Part shown: positions 8,390 through 16,147 of the stretch, in pieces
Numbering within the stretch: position 1 is the first letter of the stretch
Layout: every line of letters begins with the position of its first letter
Translations under genes and position numbers: made by a program
Source of the DNA: Thermosipho japonicus
GTDB taxonomy: Bacteria; Thermotogota; Thermotogae; Thermotogales; Fervidobacteriaceae
Reading direction: 5' to 3'
Length of the DNA stretch: 53,206 bases
NCBI RefSeq assembly: GCF_014201655.1
Contig: NZ_JACHEX010000002.1
Coordinates: forward strand, 332,793 to 385,998
The notes under the pieces: generated by a model
Seen by the model: the letters and a program-made list of their open reading frames with translations, nothing else
Databases searched by the model: none
Told to the model about the DNA's origin: nothing

Positions 8390-8421
8390 ATAAAAAAAGA
8401 GCCTCTTCACATGGAAGAGGC
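8390..8421 (-). terminator. Terminator hairpin directly before the MATE gene SD
   Basis: Minus-strand stem GCCTCTTC/GAAGAGGC (8421-8414 with 8408-8401) followed by TCTTTTTTTATC. It can end the ETF operon, but it also lies downstream of a promoter for the MATE gene and only four bases from that gene's SD, so it could act as an attenuator. Confidence 0.8.
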
Positions 8422-8437
8422 AAACAACTCCATTTAT

Positions 8438-8465
8438 ATTATACACACTTTTCTAACTACTTCAA
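8438..8465 (-). promoter_or_regulatory. Putative promoter for the MATE gene
   Basis: Minus strand TTGAAG (8465-8460), 16 bases, TATAAT (8443-8438). Predicted start near 8431, about ten bases before the leader hairpin. It lies in the 22-bp gap after etfA plus the following region. Confidence 0.5.
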
Positions 8466-8468
8466 AAT

Positions 8469-9440
8469 TTATTGTTTTAATGTTCTTAATTTTTCAATCA
8501 ACTTTGGAACTATTTCGTATACATCACCAATTATTGCATAATCTGCTATTTTAAATATAGGTGCATTTTTATCTTTATTAATAGCTATTATACATTTTGA
8601 ATCTTTCATTCCTGCAATATGCTGTATTGCACCTGAAATACCACAAGCTATATAAATTTTCGGTTTTACTGTTTTTCCAGTTTGACCGACTTGAATTTCT
8701 TGAGGTGCCCAACCTGCCTCAACTGCTGCACGTGAAGCTGCAATTGTACCATTTAATTCTTTTGCAAGGTCTCTTAAAAGATCGAATCCTTCCTTCTTTG
8801 AAAGTCCTCTTCCTCCTGCAACTATAACATTACTTTCGGTAATATATTTTAAAAGAGAGTTTTTTTCCATAATTTCCAAAGTTTTTGTTATACAATCTTT
8901 TTCAAGTTCAAATTCAATTTTTTCTATTTCTGGAATCTTTTCTAATTTTTTTGCCTCAAAAATACCTGGTCTTACAGTTGCCATCTGAGGAATATGTTCA
9001 GGACAAATAATAGTTGCCATTATATTACCACCAAAGGCAGGCCTTGTTTGAAGTAATAAACCATCTTCATCTAAATCAAGCTGTGTGCAATCTGCAGTAA
9101 GACCGGTATTTAACTTTGCTGCAAGCCTTGGAGCTAAATCTCTACCAATTGATGTTGCACCAATTAATAATATATGAGGTCTGTTATCTTTTATCAAATT
9201 ATACAAAGCATCTGTATATATTTGGCTATTGTAAATTTGCAAATCTTTACTATATAAATGAATTATTTTATCTGCTCCATACTTTGAAATAGTATCATCT
9301 AAGTCGTGTTTATCAATGTAAACTGCTACTACCTTCGCACCCAATTTTTGTGAAAGTTCATTTGCTTTTGTCAAAAGTTCAAGACTAACTTTTTTCACCT
9401 TTTTATTAAATGTTTCTATATAAACCCATATTTCTTTCAT
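8469..9440 (-). CDS. etfA: Electron transfer flavoprotein subunit alpha
   Basis: FAD-binding subunit that passes electrons from acyl-CoA dehydrogenase. The N-terminal Rossmann-like domain is followed by the canonical C-terminal FAD domain: AGGRGLSKKEGFDLL, AASRAAVEAGW, QVGQTGKTVKPKIYIA, CGISGAIQHIAGM and AINKDKNAPIFKIADY. 323 residues is normal. The SD AAGGAGG precedes the ATG. It is third in an operon with etfB and the dehydrogenase. Confidence 0.95.
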   Translation of the reverse strand: MKEIWVYIETFNKKVKKVSLELLTKANELSQKLGAKVVAVYIDKHDLDDTISKYGADKIIHLYSKDLQIYNSQIYTDALYNLIKDNRPHILLIGATSIGRDLAPRLAAKLNTGLTADCTQLDLDEDGLLLQTRPAFGGNIMATIICPEHIPQMATVRPGIFEAKKLEKIPEIEKIEFELEKDCITKTLEIMEKNSLLKYITESNVIVAGGRGLSKKEGFDLLRDLAKELNGTIAASRAAVEAGWAPQEIQVGQTGKTVKPKIYIACGISGAIQHIAGMKDSKCIIAINKDKNAPIFKIADYAIIGDVYEIVPKLIEKLRTLKQ

Positions 9441-9454
9441 TTTTATTTTCCTCC

Positions 9455-10237
9455 TTATATTAAATGCTTTTCCTTAAGTTCTTTAATGAGAGTTTGAACT
9501 TTTTCATCTGTACTTCCTTCAATTATTTTAGTTTCTTTTTCAAAAACTGGAGTAAATGTTTTCTTTACTTTTGTAGGTGAACCTTTCAATCCAATTATGC
9601 TTTCATCAATTTTTAAATCATTGTTATTCCATACCTGTATTGGATCTCTTTTGCAAATATCAACTAACCTTCTTACATCCAGATACCTTGGATTATTAGC
9701 TTCTTTAACAACAGAAAATAAAACAGGAGTTTTTGCTTCCACAATTTCAATATAATCATCCATTTCTCTTTCAATTAAAAATTTTCCGCCTTTATATGTA
9801 AGCTTTCTTACATACGTTACCTGAGGTATACCAAGTTTTTGTGCAATTTGAGGCCCAACTTGAGCAGTATCTCCATCTATGGCTTGTCTTCCGGTAAATA
9901 TAACGTCAAATCCAATTTTCTTAATTGCTTCACTCAAAACATTAGAAGTGGCCCACGTATCAGAACCGCTAAAGACCTTATCACTAATCAAAATCGCATC
10001 ATCTGCTCCCATAGCTAAAGCTTCTTCAAGTACTTCTTTTGCTTGTTCTGGTCCCATAGAAATAGCAGTAACTTTAGCTCCTATTTGATCTTTTAACTTC
10101 AAAGCTTCTTCAAGAGCAGCTTTATCATCATAGTTCATAATGGAAGGCACACCTTTTCTAATAAGTGTTCCGGTTATTGGATCTATCTTTAACTCTGTAG
10201 TATCTGGCACTTGCTTTATGCAAACCACAATGTCCAT
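9455..10237 (-). CDS. etfB: Electron transfer flavoprotein subunit beta
   Basis: Partner of EtfA. MDIVVCIKQVPDTTELKIDP and GTLIRKGVPSIMNYDDK are typical of EtfB, followed by the nucleotide-binding ISMGPEQAKEVLEEALAMGADDAIL region (cited in part) and GRQAIDGDTAQVGPQIA. The GTLIR-GVPSI-N-DDKA-LEEAL wording resembles clostridial Bcd-associated EtfB proteins that bifurcate electrons to ferredoxin and crotonyl-CoA; this is an inference by resemblance. 260 residues is normal. It lies 12 bp after the dehydrogenase and 14 bp before etfA. Confidence 0.95.
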   Translation of the reverse strand: MDIVVCIKQVPDTTELKIDPITGTLIRKGVPSIMNYDDKAALEEALKLKDQIGAKVTAISMGPEQAKEVLEEALAMGADDAILISDKVFSGSDTWATSNVLSEAIKKIGFDVIFTGRQAIDGDTAQVGPQIAQKLGIPQVTYVRKLTYKGGKFLIEREMDDYIEIVEAKTPVLFSVVKEANNPRYLDVRRLVDICKRDPIQVWNNNDLKIDESIIGLKGSPTKVKKTFTPVFEKETKIIEGSTDEKVQTLIKELKEKHLI

Positions 10238-10249
10238 ATTGTTTCCCCC

Positions 10250-11389
10250 TTACCTTAGTATGTTTGATGATATTACTATCTTTTGAACCTCTGTGGTACC
10301 TTCATATATTTCCGTTATTTTTGCATCTCTCATCATTCTTTCAACTGGATATTCCTTTGTATAGCCGTAACCTCCATGCAATTGGACAGCCATTCTTGTA
10401 ACCTCCATTGCAACATCTGAAGCATAATACTTTGCCATCGCAGCTTCCAAAGAATAATCTGAAGATTTTATCTTCTTTAAAGCAGCATTATAAACAAGGC
10501 ATCTTGCTGCCTCAATCTTTGTTTTCATTTCTGCAACCATGAATTGGACCGATTGAAACTTTGCAATCGGCCTTCCAAATTGCTCTCTTTGTTTAATATA
10601 TCTTACAGTTTCATCAAAAGCACCTTGTGCAATTCCAAGAGCTTGGGCTGCTATACCTATACGTCCACCATCCAAAGTTTTTAAAGCAATTTTAAATCCC
10701 TGCCCTTCTCTGCCAAGCATATTTTCTTCAGGGAGTACCACATTATCAAAAATTAGTTCTGCCGTTGCAGAACCTCTAATTCCCATCTTTTCTTCAATCT
10801 TTCCTATGCTAAATCCAGGCGTATCTCTTTCAACTATAAATGCACTAATACCTTTTGCTCCTAATTCCTTATTAGTGGAGGCAAAAATTATATAAATATC
10901 TGCAACCCCACCGTTTGTTATAAATATCTTTGTACCATTTATAACCCAATTATTTCCATCTTTAACTGCATATGTTGATTGATTTGCAGCATCACTTCCA
11001 GCATTTGGTTCAGTCAATGCAAATGCACCAAGTTTTTCCCCAGTTGCAAGATGTCTCAAAAATTTTTCTTTTTGATAATCAGTTCCATAGTAGTATATTG
11101 GCCAACAAGCCAAAGAATTATGAGCTGAGAGAATAACTCCTGTAGTTGCACAATATCTTGAGATCTCTTCAACTGCTATAACATAAGATAAATCATCAGC
11201 TCCCGCTCCACCGTATTCTTTTGGAATATTCATTCCTAAAAAACCGTATTCTCTTAACTTTTCAACATTTTCAATTGGAAAATAACCTTCCTCATCAACC
11301 TTTGCTGCAAGATTCTTAAATTCTTTTTCAGTTATCTCTCTTGCCGCTTTTTTAATCCACTTTTGAAGTTTCGTAAGTTGAAATTCCAA
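10250..11389 (-). CDS. Acyl-CoA dehydrogenase (probably short-chain, butyryl-CoA type)
   Basis: FAD enzyme that interconverts acyl-CoA and enoyl-CoA. Motifs: FALTEPNAGSDAANQ (FAD/substrate loop), FITNGGVADIY, GRIGIAAQALGIAQGA, REQFGRPIAKFQ, LHGGYGYTKEYPVERMMRD and EIYEGTTEVQ, whose Glu is the usual catalytic base. The start is taken as TTG at 11389 because GGGGGAA lies six bases upstream and it yields the standard 379 residues; an ATG 39 bp further up has no SD. The operon with EtfBA supports a Bcd/Etf complex; no thiolase, Hbd or Crt gene is in the window. Confidence 0.93.
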   Translation of the reverse strand: MEFQLTKLQKWIKKAAREITEKEFKNLAAKVDEEGYFPIENVEKLREYGFLGMNIPKEYGGAGADDLSYVIAVEEISRYCATTGVILSAHNSLACWPIYYYGTDYQKEKFLRHLATGEKLGAFALTEPNAGSDAANQSTYAVKDGNNWVINGTKIFITNGGVADIYIIFASTNKELGAKGISAFIVERDTPGFSIGKIEEKMGIRGSATAELIFDNVVLPEENMLGREGQGFKIALKTLDGGRIGIAAQALGIAQGAFDETVRYIKQREQFGRPIAKFQSVQFMVAEMKTKIEAARCLVYNAALKKIKSSDYSLEAAMAKYYASDVAMEVTRMAVQLHGGYGYTKEYPVERMMRDAKITEIYEGTTEVQKIVISSNILR

Positions 11390-11550
11390 CGCAAGTTCCC
11401 CCTTTTTTATTTGTGATTTTTTTAACATTTATCCAGTAATATTTTAACATCAAATCAAAAATAATGAAATTTTTCACGATTAAGATTAAAAAGCAATATC
11501 ATTATTTGAGGGCTTTAAATAGTATAAAGCTAAAAAAATCACATCAAATC

Positions 11551-11588
11551 TAACTAACAAAAAATTCCCAGGGAAACCTGGAAATTTT
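11551..11588 (-). terminator. Terminator following the ROK gene remnant
   Basis: Stem 11561-11572 with 11577-11588 around a GAAA tetraloop; its single mismatch becomes a G-U pair only on the minus strand. Followed by TTTTTTG on that strand. It survives directly behind the decayed ROK gene. Confidence 0.65.
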
Positions 11589-11589
11589 A

Positions 11590-11800
11590 CTATCTTATAC
11601 TTTCTATAACCTCTGGAATAAAGAAATGTTCTATTGTCGCGTATAAAGCTCCGTAAAGGTAGGCGTTATTTTCAAATGTTATAAGTAAAAAACTTTCACA
11701 CACAATTATATATTTAATCACTGTTAATACCAAAAGTTACTAGACCAAATTCATATTCCGAAAAAGAAAAATTCTCTAAAAATTTATTCATTTATACTCA
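11590..11800 (-). pseudogene. Decayed C-terminal remnant of a ROK-family sugar kinase/regulator gene
   Basis: On the minus strand a frame ending at TAG (11592-11590) reads ...TFENNAYLYGALYATIEHFF then IPEVIESIR, which looks like the last helices of a ROK protein. The frame is closed by a stop about 48 codons upstream, and a second short frame starting with an ATG near 11793 (NKFLENFSFSEYEFGL) overlaps, so the gene is truncated and frame-shifted. The assignment to ROK rests on a short stretch and is tentative. Such proteins often regulate sugar uptake operons. Confidence 0.4.
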
Positions 11801-11831
11801 CCAAGAAAAAGTATTGAATATTCAACATTAT

Positions 11832-11859
11832 AAAAAAATGGAGCCTTATTGGCTCCATT
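11832..11859 (-). terminator. Terminator of tRNA-Met
   Basis: Minus-strand stem AATGGAGCC/GGCTCCATT with loop AATAA, followed by a run of seven T. Confidence 0.85.
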
Positions 11860-11877
11860 CACTTAATTTTTCTATTT

Positions 11878-11953
11878 TGGTGGCGGCGATGGGACTCGAA
11901 CCCATGACTCACTGATTATGAATCAGTTGCTCTAGCCACTGAGCTACGCCGCC
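11878..11953 (-). tRNA. tRNA-Met (CAT), probably elongator
   Basis: 76 nt with encoded CCA on the minus strand. Acceptor GGCGGCG pairs with CGCCGCC, the anticodon stem ACTGA/TCAGT encloses loop TTCATAA, giving anticodon CAT. The paired first acceptor base (G1-C72) argues against initiator tRNA. A lysidine-modified tRNA-Ile cannot be fully excluded from the sequence alone. Confidence 0.93.
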
Positions 11954-11962
11954 GCGTCTAAT

Positions 11963-11991
11963 ATAATATCATAATTTATTTTTGATGTCAA
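11963..11991 (-). promoter_or_regulatory. Promoter of tRNA-Met
   Basis: Minus strand TTGACA (11991-11986), 17 bases, TATTAT (11968-11963), about ten bases before the tRNA. Confidence 0.75.
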
Positions 11992-12006
11992 TAATAAGAT
12001 TGTTGA

Positions 12007-12807
12007 CTAGATATTACTTTTTTTGAAAAAGAGTAAAAAAACAAAAACTATAAAAGATGTTAAAACAATTGAAGGACCTGGCGAAATATCAAGAATATAT
12101 GCAATGTAAAATCCTATAATAGATACGATTACATTATAAACAACCGAAATAAAAAACACACTCTTATACGATTTTGCAAAACTTTTTGAAACAAGCCCCG
12201 GAATTATTAAAAGTGCTCCAAGTAAAATAACTCCGGAAATCTTTACTATACCTACTACCATTACAGAAATCACACCCAAAAGCAATGCTCGAAGTAAAGA
12301 AGTTTTTACTCCATAAAAAGAAGCCATCTTTTCATCTGCAAGAAAGTACAGTATTTCTTCTCTGTAAATAGCTAAAAAAACAACTATTAATGTTATTATA
12401 AACATTAGAAAATAAAAATCAGATATATTAACCAGCAATATGTCTCCAAACAAATAACTTGTTATGTCCTGAACGTATGTAGAACTCTTTGAAAGTAAAA
12501 TAACACCAACAGACATAAATACGGGAAGCAACATTCCTATAGCACTATTTTCATGAATCTTACTTTTATTAGTAAAATAGCTTATTATAACTGAAAATAC
12601 TATTGCGGTTAAAACTGCCATAAGCCTATAGTTAATTCCAAACAAAAGCCCAAATGCAAGGCCTGCAAAAGCCGCATGTGCAGTACCATCGCCAATAAAC
12701 TCCATCCTCTTGTAGACAACTATTGGCGATATGAGCGCTGAAGATATTGATGCTAAAATCGTGGCTAAAAATGCTATTCTTAAAAAGTCAAATTCAAATA
12801 TCTCCAT
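12007..12807 (-). CDS. znuB: Zinc/manganese ABC transporter permease
   Basis: Membrane subunit of a family 9 metal ABC importer. About eight hydrophobic segments; motifs SALISPIVVYKRMEFIGDGTAHAAFAG (cited as SPIVVYKRMEFIGDG and HAAFAG) and VVGIVKISGVILLGALLIIPG are typical of ZnuB/MntB. The ATG at 12807 is preferred because AGGGAG lies seven bases before it; two in-frame ATGs 6 and 18 bp upstream have poorer spacing. It overlaps the ATPase gene by 14 bp and ends the fur-znuA-znuC-znuB operon. Confidence 0.92.
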   Translation of the reverse strand: MEIFEFDFLRIAFLATILASISSALISPIVVYKRMEFIGDGTAHAAFAGLAFGLLFGINYRLMAVLTAIVFSVIISYFTNKSKIHENSAIGMLLPVFMSVGVILLSKSSTYVQDITSYLFGDILLVNISDFYFLMFIITLIVVFLAIYREEILYFLADEKMASFYGVKTSLLRALLLGVISVMVVGIVKISGVILLGALLIIPGLVSKSFAKSYKSVFFISVVYNVIVSIIGFYIAYILDISPGPSIVLTSFIVFVFLLFFKKSNI

Positions 12808-13519
12808 GTTCATGCTCCCTTTCATAATGGTTTTTTGATCTTATCCACAAATCAAAATCAGGAAATAGTAATTTTAATTCATCTGGTTTTATTTTTTCTG
12901 TTGGCCCATGACAATGAAGGGTTTTATTTAAACACATTACTGTTGTACACTTTTCAAAAACCATACCTATATCGTGAGAAACCATTATAATCGTTAAATT
13001 AAGTCGTTTTTGAAATTCTTCTAAAAGCTCATAAAATCTTGCTTTACCCATTTGATCGACACCAGCTTCTGGTTCATCTAAAATCAAAATATCTGGTTCA
13101 GAAATCAACGCTCTTGCAAGTGAAAGTCTTTGAATCTCTCCACCTGACATTGTCCCTACAAGTTGCTTTTCTTTTCCTGAAAGCCCTACTTCTTCAATTA
13201 GCTTTTCAATAAGTTTTACATTTTTCTTATTTTTGTAGCTTCCCATTTTTACAAATTGATAAGCGTTAATAGGCACCTCCCTATTAAACGTTTGAAATTG
13301 AGGAAGGTATCCTATTTTTCCTTTTATCATAACTTCTCCCGTATAATTATCTATTTCACCGATTAGAATCTTTATCAGCGTAGATTTACCTGCACCATTA
13401 GGGCCTACAATTCCGACAAAGTCGCCTTTTTTAATCGAAAAGTTGATATTTTTTAGAATATATTTTTCCCCTATTAGATAGTTTAAATCTCTAACCACTA
13501 CAGCTATATCATTTGCCAT
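12794..13519 (-). CDS. znuC: Zinc/manganese ABC transporter ATP-binding protein
   Basis: ATPase of the metal importer. Walker A GPNGAGKST, Q-loop GYLPQFQ, signature SGGEIQRLSLARAL, Walker B ILILDEPEAGVD and switch His in VSHDIG. Like many ZnuC/MntA proteins it has CHGP near the end and a His-containing tail (HYEREHEHGDI). 241 residues is normal. It overlaps znuA by 11 bp and znuB by 14 bp. Confidence 0.94.
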   Translation of the reverse strand: MANDIAVVVRDLNYLIGEKYILKNINFSIKKGDFVGIVGPNGAGKSTLIKILIGEIDNYTGEVMIKGKIGYLPQFQTFNREVPINAYQFVKMGSYKNKKNVKLIEKLIEEVGLSGKEKQLVGTMSGGEIQRLSLARALISEPDILILDEPEAGVDQMGKARFYELLEEFQKRLNLTIIMVSHDIGMVFEKCTTVMCLNKTLHCHGPTEKIKPDELKLLFPDFDLWIRSKNHYEREHEHGDI

Positions 13520-14300
13520 TATTCAACGCCTTCCTTATCTCTTCAAAATTTTGATAGTAAATATCTATGAACTTTTTAGCATTCACTCCAAGAGGATCTA
13601 AAGTGTAATATTTTTTGTTCAGTTGTTTTGAGATAATTTTTATTTCATCTTTTGATTGCTGAATTTCAGAGAATATTGCAATAATGTTTTCAGATTTTAT
13701 AGTTTCTATTAACTTCTTCATTCCAACTGAAACATTGTACCCCTGTTCAACCCACTTGACTTTTAAATTTAACTCTTTAAAAAAGTAGTAAAAACTTGGA
13801 TGATGGACAAGTACAGTTCCACTTAAATTTAACGCCTTATACTCTCTCAAAAATTCATCAATTTCACCCAAAAGAATTTTTGCATTTGCCTCAAAATCAC
13901 TCTTGTACTGAGGATAAACTTCACTTAATTTTTCAACAATTGTTGGAATTATATAATACTTGACAAAGTAAGGATCAAGCCAAAAATGTGGGTTGTTGTA
14001 TTCAACAAACAAAGAAGGAATATAATCTCTCAAATATACAACATCAAACTTGCTTAAATCTGGTTCTATCCCACCATTTGCAAAAATAATATTTGCTTTT
14101 GAAAGGATTTTTACATCACTTACTCTTAATGAATAAGTATGGGGATTTACATTAGGACCAAGTAACAAATGTACCTCATCTTTTTCACCTACAATTTGCT
14201 TAACAATCAAATAGTATGGATTGATAGTTGTAACTATCAAAGAAAATGAAAGCGATGAAATCAAAATAAAAAAGACCGTAAGTAATATCTTATTTTTCAT
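13509..14300 (-). CDS. znuA: Zinc ABC transporter substrate-binding protein
   Basis: Secreted or lipid-free periplasmic binding protein of cluster A-I. It begins with a signal peptide (MKNKILLTVFFILISSLSFS). Metal-ligand positions are visible as His in GPNVNPHTYSLR, His in NNPHFWLDP, His-His in VLVHHPSFYYFF and an acidic residue in TLDPLGVN. The His-rich loop seen in many ZnuA proteins is missing and the protein is short (263 residues). An AAGGAGG SD precedes the ATG, which overlaps the fur stop by 11 bp. Confidence 0.92.
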   Translation of the reverse strand: MKNKILLTVFFILISSLSFSLIVTTINPYYLIVKQIVGEKDEVHLLLGPNVNPHTYSLRVSDVKILSKANIIFANGGIEPDLSKFDVVYLRDYIPSLFVEYNNPHFWLDPYFVKYYIIPTIVEKLSEVYPQYKSDFEANAKILLGEIDEFLREYKALNLSGTVLVHHPSFYYFFKELNLKVKWVEQGYNVSVGMKKLIETIKSENIIAIFSEIQQSKDEIKIISKQLNKKYYTLDPLGVNAKKFIDIYYQNFEEIRKALNNGK

Positions 14301-14673
14301 GGCCTTTTACCTCCTTCCTACATTTTTTACACAAACCTTTAAAATAAAATACGTGATCTGTTATAAGATAACCAAATTTATTCTTAATTTTCTTTTCAAG
14401 TTCACTTGCCATACACTCTTTAAAAACTTCTATCTTCCCACAATTTGTGCAATATAAAAAATGAAAATGCTTATCTTTTGAAAAATAATACTTTGTTCCT
14501 CCATCAAAGGATACAGAAGAAATATAGCTTTTTTTCTCAAGATAATTTAAAGCTCTATATACGGTTGACAAATTAGGTTTGAAATTATTCAACCTATAAA
14601 TATCTTCAGCATTGAGCGGTTTCTCACTTGAATTTATAACATCTAAAACCATTTTTCTCCATTTTGTCAGCAC
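14290..14673 (-). CDS. Fur family transcriptional regulator (Zur-like)
   Basis: Metal-sensing repressor with an N-terminal winged helix (PLNAEDIYR, NLSTVYRALNYLEKK) and a C-terminal dimer domain with two CxxC pairs (YCTNCG and CKKC) that hold structural zinc. The HFHFLYC stretch is the usual metal site. The GTG at 14673 is chosen since GGAGGG lies seven bases before it; an upstream TTG lies inside the SD. Position at the head of the zinc uptake operon and a palindrome over its own promoter point to a Zur that represses itself and znuACB; PerR or Fur roles are less likely. Confidence 0.92.
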   Translation of the reverse strand: MLTKWRKMVLDVINSSEKPLNAEDIYRLNNFKPNLSTVYRALNYLEKKSYISSVSFDGGTKYYFSKDKHFHFLYCTNCGKIEVFKECMASELEKKIKNKFGYLITDHVFYFKGLCKKCRKEVKGHEK

Positions 14674-14696
14674 TTCTTTTCCCTCCAATTAATTGC

Positions 14697-14717
14697 AAAT
14701 GCAAATCATTTGCATTT
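14697..14717 (-). promoter_or_regulatory. Fur/Zur-type operator
   Basis: A perfect 21-bp palindrome with arms AAATGCAAA and TTTGCATTT. On the minus strand it begins two bases after the -10 box, over the expected transcription start of the fur-znuACB operon, as expected for an autorepressor site. Confidence 0.75.
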
Positions 14718-14719
14718 AT

Positions 14720-14748
14720 ATTATAATAAAAAAAATTATAAAAATCAA
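14720..14748 (-). promoter_or_regulatory. Promoter of the fur-znuACB operon
   Basis: Minus strand TTGATT (14748-14743), 17 bases, TATAAT (14725-14720), adjoining the operator. Confidence 0.7.
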
Positions 14749-14754
14749 GTAAAA

Positions 14755-14784
14755 TTGCAAGTAAAACAGTTTTTATGATATAAT
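14755..14784 (+). promoter_or_regulatory. Promoter of the yjbQ operon
   Basis: TTGCAA (14755-14760), 18 bases, TATAAT (14779-14784), 25 bp before the yjbQ start. Confidence 0.6.
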
Positions 14785-14809
14785 AGGCTTTGAAAAGGGG
14801 GGAATAAAG

Positions 14810-15208
14810 ATGCTTTACAGCTTCGAAGTTCCTACAAAAACAAGAAATGAATTTATAGACATAACTCAAAAAATAGAAGAAACGATAAGTAAATCTGGTG
14901 TTAAATCAGGCATTTGTGTGGTGTTTGTTCCACATACAACTGCAGCTGTTACCATAAATGAAAATGCTGATCCTTCAGTGAAAAGCGACATAGTTAAAAC
15001 TTTAAATAAAGTTATACCTGCAAACTGGGATTATACCCATATTGAAGGAAACTCTGATTCTCATATAAAATCTACACTTGTATCTCCAAGTATAACTTTA
15101 ATAATAGAAAATGGAAAATTAGTTCTTGGAACATGGCAAGGGGTATACTTCTGCGAGTTTGATGGTCCAAGGAGGAGAAAAGTTTTTATTAAAATATTAT
15201 CTGATTAG
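14810..15208 (+). CDS. YjbQ family protein (UPF0047)
   Basis: Small cytosolic protein of the YjbQ/UPF0047 family, for which weak thiamine-phosphate synthase activity has been reported; the physiological role is unclear. All family marks are present: [27 protein letters not shown] and [16 protein letters not shown]. 132 residues is normal. SD AAAGGGGGG upstream. First of a plus-strand pair with the shikimate-kinase-like gene, 11 bp away. Confidence 0.93.
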   Translation: MLYSFEVPTKTRNEFIDITQKIEETISKSGVKSGICVVFVPHTTAAVTINENADPSVKSDIVKTLNKVIPANWDYTHIEGNSDSHIKSTLVSPSITLIIENGKLVLGTWQGVYFCEFDGPRRRKVFIKILSD

Positions 15209-15219
15209 GGGGGATTTAA

Positions 15220-15699
15220 TTGCCTTTGTATATAGTTGGACTCCCAGGAAGCGGCAAATCGGCTGTGGGAAGAATTTTAAAAGAAGATTTTGGATATGAT
15301 GTAGTTGACTTTGATGAAATATTAAAAATAGAAACAGGAAAATCTTTCAACGATGTAATTAAAAACAATGGCTTTCAAACAATAAAATCATTCGAAGGAA
15401 AATTTTTAAAACGTTTTAAAAAATTTGAAGAGAAAATTGTAGTTACTCTTGGAACTATTTCAAACCTTGGTCTTTTTAACGGAAAAATAATATACATTAA
15501 AATTCCAAAAGAAAAATTTGTTAAAAGATTAAAAAAGGTAAATAAAAAATACAGTGATAAAGAACTTGATAACGTCTTTGAAGAGATGCATTCTATATTT
15601 TCACAAAAGGCAGATTTAGTAATTTCTTCCGAGAACAAGACAAAATTCGATATTTCAAAGATTATTGACGATTTTTACAGAAAGAACTACAAAAAATGA
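15220..15699 (+). CDS. Shikimate-kinase-like P-loop kinase
   Basis: The N-terminus IVGLPGSGKSAVGRILKEDF is a P-loop of the shikimate kinase type, followed by DVVDFDEILKIETGKS, matching the Asp-Asp/Glu substrate site of AroK. The rest is divergent: the LID Arg region is replaced by a Lys-rich stretch and the classic GGG motif appears only as VVTLGT. It may be a true but diverged AroK or a kinase with another substrate; no other aro gene is nearby. The start is TTG, with AGGGGGG seven bases upstream. Confidence 0.7.
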   Translation: MPLYIVGLPGSGKSAVGRILKEDFGYDVVDFDEILKIETGKSFNDVIKNNGFQTIKSFEGKFLKRFKKFEEKIVVTLGTISNLGLFNGKIIYIKIPKEKFVKRLKKVNKKYSDKELDNVFEEMHSIFSQKADLVISSENKTKFDISKIIDDFYRKNYKK

Positions 15700-15834
15700 T
15701 TATTTCGTGTTATTTTTCATTTTTTTGCTATAATGTTTCACAAAGCCTTATAAATAAACTATTTGCAATTGATACATCAAAAATGATATATTATTATCGT
15801 ACTTATCATCATTAACCAAGAGGAGGGAAAAGGT

Positions 15835-16113
15835 ATGAGTAAAAAGGAACTTGTTAACATGATCGCTGAAAAGATTCCTGAATTAAAGAAAAAAGACATC
15901 AAAGCAGTTGTTGATGCAGTATTCGAATCAATTTCTGATGCATTAGCAAAAGGTGAAAAAGTTCAACTTATCGGATTTGGAACATTTGAAGTAAGAAAAG
16001 CAGAAGAAAGAACAGGTGTCAACCCAAGAACAAGAGAAAAAATTAAAATCCCTGCAAGAAAAGTTCCAAAATTCAAACCTGGAAAAGAATTAAAAGAAAA
16101 AGTAAACAAATAA
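15835..16113 (+). CDS. hup: DNA-binding protein HU
   Basis: Histone-like architectural protein. It starts MSKKELVNMIAEK, has the GFGTFEVR turn, the beta-arm sequence RTGVNPRTREKIKIPAR and ends in a Lys-rich helix. 92 residues is exactly standard. SD AGGAGGG precedes the ATG. It is transcribed alone and ends in a strong terminator; a candidate promoter is TTGCAA (15762) with TATATT (15786). Confidence 0.96.
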   Translation: MSKKELVNMIAEKIPELKKKDIKAVVDAVFESISDALAKGEKVQLIGFGTFEVRKAEERTGVNPRTREKIKIPARKVPKFKPGKELKEKVNK

Positions 16114-16115
16114 TG

Positions 16116-16147
16116 AAAAAAGGTGCCCCAAGAAGGGCACCTTTTTT
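16116..16147. terminator. Bidirectional terminator between hup and the DegV gene
   Basis: Stem AAAAAAGGTGCCC / GGGCACCTTTTTT (16116-16128 with 16135-16147) with a short loop. The A and T runs serve both convergent genes; its right edge overlaps the stop of the DegV gene. Confidence 0.9.

Noticed and set aside
8372..8446. 25-residue N-terminal extension of the MATE protein
   Set aside because: It runs through a terminator hairpin and promoter, and GGAGGTGG precedes the GTG at 8371.
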